From: JBQLZO01 sp052168315
Lineage (GTDB): Bacteria; Planctomycetota; Phycisphaerae; Phycisphaerales; UBA1924
Assembly (NCBI GenBank): GCA_052168315.1
Contig: JBQLZO010000054.1
Coordinates: 1 to 64,000 of the forward strand
Direction: 5' to 3'
DNA length: 64,000 nucleotides
Shown: positions 1-7,787 of the stretch, in pieces
How positions within the stretch are numbered: position 1 is the stretch's first letter
Layout: the number at the start of each line of letters is the position of its first letter
Notes under the pieces: generated by a model
What the model saw: only the letters and a program-made list of their open reading frames with translations
Databases searched by the model: none
Told to the model about the DNA's origin: nothing
Program-made: the position numbers and the translations under genes

Positions 1-352
<352 letters not shown>

Positions 353-611
353 GCTCAAAGGTCACTTCCAACCGGGCTGCCCGAGTTCTCAGAAAACAAA
401 TCCATACCGTCGTCACTCGGGCGCGACCCAGTCTGGCCAGCGGGCATACATCAGCACACCGCGTCAGGGAAGAGCATACCGCTGGTTTGCGGCGGTGGGA
501 GCCAAAATCCGTCGGCGGGTCTCAGATTCCTTCGGATTCGCGTCCGTGAGGGCTGTTTCGGGGCGCTTGGACGGGTCCGCAGGGGCGGTTGCCGGGGGAG
601 TTTGACCTAGC

Positions 612-3600
612 ATGGCGACCGGGGCGGGCCCGGGAGGGGCATCGTGGGATGGGGCGCGGGGTGGAGTGCGAGCTTCGGGTGTCGGGGTTGGGGCGTTTCG
701 GGAAACTGTTGTGTCGCGAGATTCTGAAGAGTCGGGAGGTTCGGTGGAGAGCGGCGGCGTCGGGTCGGCGGGCGTGGTGCCGGTGTCTCTTCGGGTCGGC
801 GATGATGTGGTGCGGAAGCGGCACGCCGAAGCCCTGGGACGGATCGTGCGGGGGTCTGTGCGCTTCGGGGCGCACGATCGGCTGTTGTACTCGACCGATG
901 CGTCGATCTACCAAGTGGAGCCGATCGGTGTGGTGGTCCCTGCGGACGGCGAGGATGCCGCGTGCGCGGTGCGGTACTGCATCGACCATGGATTGCCGGT
1001 GCTTCCGCGCGGCGGCGGAACCTCTCTGGCGGGGCAGTGCACGAGCCATGCGGTGGTGCTGGACTTGTCCAGCGGATGCCGAGGGATCGAGTTCGTTGAT
1101 GCGGCGGCGCGGACCTGCCGGGTCGAGGCGGGGATCACGATCGATGATCTGAACGATGCGTTGGGGCAGGGCGGGCACGACCTTCTCTTCGCGCCGGATC
1201 CCTCGACGGCGAGGCAGGCCACGGTCGCGGGGTGTATCGGGAACAACGCGGCGGGGACGCGCTCGGTCATGTACGGGCGCACGGCGGAGAACCTGGAGGC
1301 GGTGCGGCTGATCACGGGGACGGGCGAGGTGTGCGAACTTGGTGCCGGTTCGGCGCTGCACGATGAGGCGGCGCGGCGGCTGGGTCTGGGCGTGATCGAC
1401 ATCGTGCTGCGGCACGAGTCGCTGATCCGCGAGCGGTTCCCGAAGACGCTGCGCCGGAACGCCGGGTACGCGCTGGACATGATGCTCGAGGACATCGACG
1501 AGGCGCGGCGAGATGGTGTGGATCCGCTGGCGCGGCTGAATCTGGCGCACCTCGTTTGCGGTGCCGAGGGCACGCTGGGGATGGTCACGCACGCGACGCT
1601 CAAGCTGCATCCGAGGCCCAAGGCCAGGGGGCTCGCGGTTCTGGGATTCGCGGATCTGGATGAGGCGATCGCGCGGGTGCCGAGCCTGCTCGAACTGAAG
1701 CCGGCGGCCGTGGAGTTGCTGGACGATGTGATCGTGGGTCTGGCGCGACTGAACAACGAGTATCGCGCGTACGTGGACTACATGCCCCAGCCGAGCCAGG
1801 GCGTGCTGAAGGCGGTGCTGTATGTGGAGCTGTTCGCGCCGATGGCGGGGCCGGATGGAGATGAGTTCGTCAGGCGTGGGTTCGAGCGTGTTCGGCGGAT
1901 CATCGAGCGCGAGGCCCCGACGGCGGGGATGGCGGCGCTGGTTGATGCGGCCCCGATCGCGCAGTCGCTCAAGCTTCGGAAGGCCGGAGAACCGCTTCTG
2001 CACGCGATCCCCGGGAATCGGAAGCCGCTGGGATTCGTCGAGGACAACGCTGTGCCCGTGGAGCGGCTTGGGGAGTTCGTGCGGCGGTTCCGGGCGATCG
2101 TGGAGCGGGAGGGGACTCGGGCGTCCTTCTACGCGCACGCATCGGTCGGTGTGCTGCATGTGCGGCCGCTGCTGGACCTTCGTGATTCGGAGGACCGGGC
2201 TCGGATGGAGCGGATCGCCGGGGACGCGGCGGCGCTGGCGAAGGAACTGGGCGGCGTGATGTCCGGCGAGCACGGGGATGGGCGGGCGCGGGGGCCGTTG
2301 CTCGAGGCGTTCTACGGAGCGGAATTGATGGGGGCATTCCGGGAGGTCAAGGCGCTGTTTGATCCGCGCGGTTTGTTCAATCCCGGGAACATCGTGTCGC
2401 CGGGCGCGATCGGGACGATCCATGAGCGGACGCGGATCAGCCCGACCGGGGAGGCCCTGCGGGCGCCGGCGATCGAGACGCACTTCGACTATGCGTTCGA
2501 GGGCGGGTTCGATCACGCTGTGGAACTGTGCAACGGGGCGGGCGTGTGTCGCAAGAAGGTGGGCGGCACGATGTGCCCCTCGTACATGGGCACGCTGGAC
2601 GAGCGACATTCGACGCGGGGGCGAGGCAATGCGCTGCGCTTGGCGATCACGGGACAAGTAGGGAACGGGGAGTCGCGGGGCGGAGCGAACTGGAACGACG
2701 CGGAGACGCTGGCGACGCTCGATCTATGCTTGTCGTGCAAGGCGTGCAAGACGGAGTGTCCCTCGAATGTGGACATCGCGACCTACAAGGCGGAGTATCT
2801 GGCGCAATCGTACGCGGCGCGCGGGCGTGTGCCGCTGAGGGCGAAGGTGTTCGGGCGGGTGCGGGGGCTCAACAAGCTCGGTTCGGCGTTCGCGCCGGTG
2901 TCGAATTGGGTGGCGAATTCCTGGCCCTCGCGTCTGGTGGCGAACGCGGCGCTGGGACTGTCTGCCAGGCGGACGCTGCCGGCGTTCGCGCGAGCTCTGC
3001 CCGGTGCATTGAAGCGCACGGCGCCGGGCGTGAACGAAGGGATCGGCCCTGATGCGCCGACGGTTCTGCTGTTCGGCGACTGCTTCACGATGTACAACGA
3101 GCCGGGCATCGGGATCGCGGGGGTGCGATTGCTGAACGCGTTCGGGTATCGGGTGGAACTTGTGGATGCGGGATGCTGCGGGCGGACGCACATTTCGACG
3201 GGGCTGCTTGGCGAGGCGCGACGGGTGATCGATTCGACGGCGGGGCGGCTGGCGGCGGCCTGGGAGGGGGCGCACGATCCGCGCGCCGTCGTGGTGTGCG
3301 AGCCATCGTGCCTGTCGGCGGTCGCGGACGAGTGGTTGAAGTTGCGGTTGCCGGGGGAGCGGGGATCAGACCGGGCGGCAGAACCGGCGGGACCGGGACA
3401 TGGGGCACACGGATCGGATACCGGAGCGTCGAGGACCAAGCGGGCTGAAATGGCGTCGCGCTCGATGCTGATCGAGCAGTTCCTGGATCGCCATTGGGAG
3501 GCGCATCCTGTGCGTCCGCGGTTCAATCGTCCGGTCGGACGGGCGGTGGTGCACGGGCATTGCCATCAGAAGGCCTTGTGGGGTGCGGACTCTTCGGCCG

Positions 3601-3866
3601 GCTTGCTTCGGCGCATCTACGGGACGGCGAAGGTGTCGGTGCTCGATTCGGGGTGCTGCGGCATGGCGGGATCGTTCGGGTACGCGGCATCGCGGTACGA
3701 GTTATCGATGCGCATCGGTGAGCTGGTGCTGCTTCCCGCGGCTCGCGCGCTGGAGGAGGGAGATGTGCTGGTGGCGCCGGGGACATCTTGTCGACATCAG
3801 GTGCACGATGGGGCGGGGGCGCGGGCGTGGCATCCGGTGGAGTTGGCGGCATCGCTGCTGGCGTGA
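612..3866 (+). CDS. FAD-binding oxidase / Fe-S oxidoreductase fusion (D-2-hydroxyacid dehydrogenase type)
   Basis: A fused GlcD-like plus GlcF-like dehydrogenase of the class that includes E. coli YdiJ. It probably oxidises a D-2-hydroxyacid such as D-lactate or D-2-hydroxyglutarate and passes electrons through Fe-S clusters to the respiratory chain. Visible features are a PCMH-type FAD domain with PRGGGTSLAGQ at about 132-142, FAD-oxidase C-terminal motif GEHGDGRARGP near 553, a Cys-rich segment near 640, a 4Fe-4S motif CLSCKACKTECPS near 706, and two CCG domains (DAGCCGRTH near 855, DSGCCGMAGSFGY near 1014). Its 1084 residues are close to the roughly 1000 usual for such fusions. The first 55 residues are low-complexity and may be untranslated; GTG 711 is an alternative start. 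The gene stands alone and the substrate is not determinable from sequence. Confidence 0.9.
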   Translation: MATGAGPGGASWDGARGGVRASGVGVGAFRETVVSRDSEESGGSVESGGVGSAGVVPVSLRVGDDVVRKRHAEALGRIVRGSVRFGAHDRLLYSTDASIYQVEPIGVVVPADGEDAACAVRYCIDHGLPVLPRGGGTSLAGQCTSHAVVLDLSSGCRGIEFVDAAARTCRVEAGITIDDLNDALGQGGHDLLFAPDPSTARQATVAGCIGNNAAGTRSVMYGRTAENLEAVRLITGTGEVCELGAGSALHDEAARRLGLGVIDIVLRHESLIRERFPKTLRRNAGYALDMMLEDIDEARRDGVDPLARLNLAHLVCGAEGTLGMVTHATLKLHPRPKARGLAVLGFADLDEAIARVPSLLELKPAAVELLDDVIVGLARLNNEYRAYVDYMPQPSQGVLKAVLYVELFAPMAGPDGDEFVRRGFERVRRIIEREAPTAGMAALVDAAPIAQSLKLRKAGEPLLHAIPGNRKPLGFVEDNAVPVERLGEFVRRFRAIVEREGTRASFYAHASVGVLHVRPLLDLRDSEDRARMERIAGDAAALAKELGGVMSGEHGDGRARGPLLEAFYGAELMGAFREVKALFDPRGLFNPGNIVSPGAIGTIHERTRISPTGEALRAPAIETHFDYAFEGGFDHAVELCNGAGVCRKKVGGTMCPSYMGTLDERHSTRGRGNALRLAITGQVGNGESRGGANWNDAETLATLDLCLSCKACKTECPSNVDIATYKAEYLAQSYAARGRVPLRAKVFGRVRGLNKLGSAFAPVSNWVANSWPSRLVANAALGLSARRTLPAFARALPGALKRTAPGVNEGIGPDAPTVLLFGDCFTMYNEPGIGIAGVRLLNAFGYRVELVDAGCCGRTHISTGLLGEARRVIDSTAGRLAAAWEGAHDPRAVVVCEPSCLSAVADEWLKLRLPGERGSDRAAEPAGPGHGAHGSDTGASRTKRAEMASRSMLIEQFLDRHWEAHPVRPRFNRPVGRAVVHGHCHQKALWGADSSAGLLRRIYGTAKVSVLDSGCCGMAGSFGYAASRYELSMRIGELVLLPAARALEEGDVLVAPGTSCRHQVHDGAGARAWHPVELAASLLA

Positions 3867-4417
3867 ACGGGGGTCCGCGGGGTGCCGGGCGGCGGCGGGT
3901 GTGGTCCGGAAGAAAATTGTGATTCGGTCCGTTCTCGGCGCGGCATGCGGAATGGAAGTCGGATGTGGAGCTCTCCGAATTTTGTGAGATTCTGAGTGAT
4001 CGATATCGGAATTTTGTCGCTTGTATCCACAGATGTGCAACTGGGATTCCGAAAAAGAGTGCGCCCGATTTCAGGAGATTCGTGTTATTCTGCAACCGAG
4101 TCCGAGGTCGAGAAGGCTTGGCGTTTGGGCTGATAGGGGGATGGTCGGGGTCAGGCGATTGGGGGGCGTGGGTGGTCGGGGGCAATGTCGGGGCGACGGG
4201 GTTGACCGGGGGTGGTTCTGCTCCGCGGCGGCGTGATGCGGTGAGGGCCGGCGCTGGGGTTTGAGTTCTTCCAGAGGTGGGGGATGGGTGCGGGTGTATT
4301 CGTGCGATTGCGCGTGGCGCGATGGTTGCGCGCGTGATTGGTTCGAGTGGCGCTGTGCGGTGCTGATTGGCGGGTGATTGGGATGGCCCCGCTCGGATGG
4401 CGGTGAGGAGGCGTGCC
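3867..4417. other. Non-coding stretch with a lower-GC segment
   Basis: I see no convincing gene in these 551 bases. The part from about 3910 to 4100 is clearly richer in A/T than the surrounding DNA, with several ATTTTGT-like runs, which suits a promoter region for the downstream secreted protein. No clear -35/-10 pair, riboswitch or hairpin stands out. Reading frames here show no domain or good ribosome-binding site. Confidence 0.5.
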
Positions 4418-6250
4418 ATGCGTCGGAAGCTGGGTGTTGTTGTGGTTGGGCGCTCGGGTGTGCTGGCGGTGGGCGTGGCACTGTGCGTGGCGGGGGCATC
4501 GCGGGGCGGCGGCGATGGCGGCCCGGGGCAGTTCTACAACGCCACGGTGTCGTGTGGAATCACTTCGGTACACCAGCCATCCGGGCCGTTCATCTTCTCG
4601 ATCTACAACTATGCGCCGATGATCGCGGGGGGGGCGGTCGGGGATTTCAACCGCGATGGATTCCAGGACATCTTCGTGGTGTGCTCCGGCGGGCACTTCG
4701 ATGCGCTGTACATCAACAACGGCGATGGGACTTTCACGAACCAGGCCTCGGCGTGGGGGGTGGCGAAGAAGCACATGGGGATCGGCGCGACGGCCGGCGA
4801 CTATGACGGCGACGGATGGCCTGATCTGTTCATCACTTCGCTCGGGAACGCGAACACGCAGCCGGCCGCGGGCAAGCACCTGCTGTATCGAAACAACGGG
4901 AACGGGACTTTTTCTGAGGTCGCGGCCCAGGCGGGGGTGAAGTTTACGAGCCCGACGAGCCCGGACGGGTTCGGCTCGTGCTTCGGCGATGTCAATCGCG
5001 ATGGGTTGCTTGACCTGTTCACCGCTTCGTGGGCGTCGAACACGATGGGGAACCGGCTGTTCCTGAACAACGGCGATGGCACCTTCACGGACTCGACCGG
5101 GCCCGGCGGGTCGATCCAGGTTCCCGGGAATGTGCGCGGGTTCACGCCGATCATCGCGGATATGACCGGTGATGGATGGGCGGAGGTGCTGCTCGCGGCG
5201 GACTTCTCGACCTCGAAGGGGTACACGAACCAGGGCGATGGGACCTTCGTGGATACGACGGCGTCGATGGGGCTGGGGCTCGATGCCAACGGGATGGGCG
5301 CGGCGGTGGGCGACCTGACCGGCGATGGGCTTCCGGACTATTTCGTGACTTCGATCCATTCCGATGCGCCGGGGATCCCGCAGATCCCGGGCACGGGGAA
5401 CATGCTGTACATCAACCAGGGGGACGGCGAGTTCGCCGAGGAATCGCTGGAGCGCGGGGTGAAGTTCGGGTGGTGGGGATGGGGTTCGGTGTTCGTGGAT
5501 GTGGACAACGACGGCGATCTCGACATCGTGATGGTGAATGGGTGGCACGGGCCGAACTCGCAGGGGGAGTACGAGTATTCGAACCGCCCGGCGCAGTTGT
5601 ACATCAACGATGGCACGGGATACTTCACCGAGCAGGGCGCTGAGCGTGGGCTCGACCATGTGAGCCAGGGACGGGGCGTGGCGGTGATCGACATCGACAA
5701 CGACGGCGCGCAGGACATCGTGATCTTCTCGCATCAGTCGGCGACAGCGCTGTATCGGAACGCGCTGGACACCGAGGCGAATCGGTACCTTCGGATTCGC
5801 TTCGAGACGGGGCGGCACGCGTGCATCCCGCCCGACGGGCTGCACACGCGGGTCCGTGCCCGTGTGGGCGATGTCGAGCGGGTGCGGACGCTGCACTCGG
5901 GCGATGGGTACCTCACGGCCTCCGAGTCTGTCATGCACATCGGTTTCGGTGCTGCGCAGTTCGTTGATGAGCTGGTCGTGGAGTGGCCCAATGGCGAATC
6001 GCTGGTGATGTTCGATGTGCCGACGAATCAGTTCCTGACCATCGAGGCGGCGTTCGAAGGCGATGCCGATGGGGATGGCGAGATCGGCATGGAAGACCTG
6101 GCGCTGACGATCGAGCAGTTCGCGATGTCTGGAGTGGGTCTGGAGGGCGATGCCAACAACGACGGCATCGTCGATTCGGACGATCTGTCGATCGTGCTGA
6201 TGGGGTATGGGCGTTCGTGCTGGTTCGGCGGGGTGAAGACGCCGTTCTGA
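4418..6250 (+). CDS. Secreted FG-GAP/VCBS repeat protein with ASPIC/UnbV and dockerin-like tail
   Basis: Exported beta-propeller protein, 610 residues. The start at ATG 4418 is set by GAGGAG at 4405-4410, 7 nt upstream, and gives a basic N-terminus followed by a hydrophobic signal segment. At least seven FG-GAP/VCBS calcium-type repeats follow, for example GDFNRDGFQDIF, GDYDGDGWPDLF, GDVNRDGLLDLF and VDVDNDGDLDIV. An ASPIC/UnbV-type C-terminal domain comes next (NRYLRIRFETG through VEWPNGESL). The last 65 residues hold two EF-hand loops (DADGDGEIGMEDL and DANNDGIVDSDDLS), the dockerin-like signature common at C-termini of planctomycete exported proteins. The likely role is extracellular or cell-surface binding; no catalytic motif is visible. 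It is convergent with the HD-GYP gene 29 bp downstream. Confidence 0.88.
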   Translation: MRRKLGVVVVGRSGVLAVGVALCVAGASRGGGDGGPGQFYNATVSCGITSVHQPSGPFIFSIYNYAPMIAGGAVGDFNRDGFQDIFVVCSGGHFDALYINNGDGTFTNQASAWGVAKKHMGIGATAGDYDGDGWPDLFITSLGNANTQPAAGKHLLYRNNGNGTFSEVAAQAGVKFTSPTSPDGFGSCFGDVNRDGLLDLFTASWASNTMGNRLFLNNGDGTFTDSTGPGGSIQVPGNVRGFTPIIADMTGDGWAEVLLAADFSTSKGYTNQGDGTFVDTTASMGLGLDANGMGAAVGDLTGDGLPDYFVTSIHSDAPGIPQIPGTGNMLYINQGDGEFAEESLERGVKFGWWGWGSVFVDVDNDGDLDIVMVNGWHGPNSQGEYEYSNRPAQLYINDGTGYFTEQGAERGLDHVSQGRGVAVIDIDNDGAQDIVIFSHQSATALYRNALDTEANRYLRIRFETGRHACIPPDGLHTRVRARVGDVERVRTLHSGDGYLTASESVMHIGFGAAQFVDELVVEWPNGESLVMFDVPTNQFLTIEAAFEGDADGDGEIGMEDLALTIEQFAMSGVGLEGDANNDGIVDSDDLSIVLMGYGRSCWFGGVKTPF

Positions 6251-6279
6251 GAATCGAGCAGCGCCCGATGGCGTGGTGG

Positions 6280-7563
6280 TCAGGCGGCGTGCGCGCCCTC
6301 GCTCGCGCCGGCGTCGCCCGCGTCCGGCGTCTGGAGTTCGGCGATTGTGGGCATTCTTGGGACCTCGTAGTAGAGTGCGGCGGTGTCCACGGAGCCGACC
6401 TTGCCGATTCGGAGCGGCTTGTCCGGGGTGAGCGCTTCGGTGCGGAAGTCGGGGTTATCGACGAGGGGGCGGACGATGGGGAGGCAGGGGTACTCGTGAT
6501 TGGGGGCGACGACGGCGGCGGGGCGGCCATCGGTGAGCGTGACGCGTTCACCGACGGCGAATGGCGGGATGACCTGGAGGATGGTCCTGCGGACCATGGG
6601 GTCGAACCAGCCATCGAATTCCCTGGAAGCGATGCGCGCGAGAGCCTGGCACGGGTGTCGCCTGGGTGGGTCGGCGTCTCTGGGGTTGAGCATGCCGTCG
6701 AGGACATTGGCCGCGGCGACGATGCGAGAAAAGATGTGGAGGTTCTTGCCCCTCAGCGGTCGTGCGTCGGCGCGGAGCCCGATCGTGTCGGAGTCTGGCC
6801 AGCCGGTGCCATCCCATCGCTGGTGGTGCATGAGGACGGTCTGGCGTGCCGATGCGGACGCGTTGGTGGCGCTCAGGACCTTGTATCCGCGGATGGTGTG
6901 ATCGGCGTAGCCGTCGATGGCGAGGGAACTGGGAGAATCGCATTCGTGGACAGAGCGGTGCTGTTCGGGGAGCGCGAGCTTGCCGATGTCGTGGAGCATC
7001 GCGCCGAGTCCGAGCGGGACGAGGTCGGCGGCATCGCGTGTGTTGAGGCGTGGTCGTTCGGCGACGATGTACGACTGGAGCGCGTGCCCGATGGTGATGG
7101 AGAGATACGCCACGGAGGAGCAGTGGACGAAGAGCGGGCTGTCGGTGGTCTGGAGCCGGTACGCGAGCCCCGCGTAGGCGGCGCCGGCGATGGTCTCGGT
7201 GACGAGCGACATAACGGTCTGTCTGAACGCCTGGATCTGGGCGGTGGAGATCGTGCTGCGGGCCGCGACGGCGAATGACTTCTTGAGCTGCGTGTAGACC
7301 TTCTGCTGGGAGAGGGTGAGCCCGGTGGCGACGGTGGCGTCGAGTTCTTCGGTGCCGTTGAATTCCACCCAGACGCTGGCGATTCCGATGCGCTCGAGCT
7401 GCTGGATCATCTTGGAGGTCAGGACCGTCCTGCTTGAGATGAGCTCGATTTCCGGACGCACCGGGTGGAGCAGCGACGCTCCGACGGTCATGCCGGGTTC
7501 GAGTTCGGCTGTCGAGCACAGGAGCATGGGACGCTGGATCTCCGCGAGGATTGCGGGGGTCAT
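6280..7563 (-). CDS. HD-GYP domain protein, probable c-di-GMP phosphodiesterase
   Basis: Cytoplasmic HD-GYP family protein of 427 residues, expected to hydrolyse cyclic di-GMP. The N-terminal about 120 residues resemble the domain often preceding HD-GYP (LEPGMTVGASLLHPVRPE). The phosphohydrolase core carries HDIGKLALPE and HHQRWDGTGWP. The second motif deviates from the canonical HHExxDGxGYP (E to Q, Y to W), so activity is not assured. The frame is open much further upstream, to 7848, but that extension crosses a strong hairpin and the end of the neighbouring gene, and it reads as Arg/Pro/Ser-rich sequence. The ATG at 7563 is therefore preferred, although no Shine-Dalgarno is visible. Confidence 0.85.
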   Translation of the reverse strand: MTPAILAEIQRPMLLCSTAELEPGMTVGASLLHPVRPEIELISSRTVLTSKMIQQLERIGIASVWVEFNGTEELDATVATGLTLSQQKVYTQLKKSFAVAARSTISTAQIQAFRQTVMSLVTETIAGAAYAGLAYRLQTTDSPLFVHCSSVAYLSITIGHALQSYIVAERPRLNTRDAADLVPLGLGAMLHDIGKLALPEQHRSVHECDSPSSLAIDGYADHTIRGYKVLSATNASASARQTVLMHHQRWDGTGWPDSDTIGLRADARPLRGKNLHIFSRIVAAANVLDGMLNPRDADPPRRHPCQALARIASREFDGWFDPMVRRTILQVIPPFAVGERVTLTDGRPAAVVAPNHEYPCLPIVRPLVDNPDFRTEALTPDKPLRIGKVGSVDTAALYYEVPRMPTIAELQTPDAGDAGASEGAHAA

Positions 7564-7725
7564 CGGCGATGTGCGGGTGTTTCCGTACCTGGGAGTCGAG
7601 CTGCTCGCTATTGGGTGGTGCGTCTGGCGCGGAGCGATGCGAGTTCGGAGGCATGGGGAATGGCTGGGGCAGGGTTGTGAGCGGATGTGGGTGTCGTCGC
7701 CATCGGCATTCGTCCGAGAACGAGA

Positions 7726-7762
7726 GCGGCGGCGAGCGCGCTGTGTGCACGCTCGCCGCCGC
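7726..7762 (-). terminator. Hairpin after the Cys-rich secreted protein gene
   Basis: Perfect 13-bp GC stem (7726-7738 with 7750-7762) and an 11-nt loop, 25 nt past the stop codon of the minus-strand gene ending at 7788. The minus-strand sequence after it is only moderately T-rich (TCTCGTTCTC), so it is a probable rather than textbook intrinsic terminator. Confidence 0.6.
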
Positions 7763-7787
7763 GGCATGTTGTTGGTGGTTGGGCCGA

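Noticed and set aside
522..2657. Long minus-strand open frame opposite the FAD/Fe-S dehydrogenase
   Set aside because: Arg/Pro/His-rich with no domain. It mirrors the third-position GC bias of the real plus-strand gene.
3965..4264. 99-codon frame in the lower-GC intergenic stretch
   Set aside because: No Shine-Dalgarno, and the second half turns into Gly-rich low-complexity sequence.
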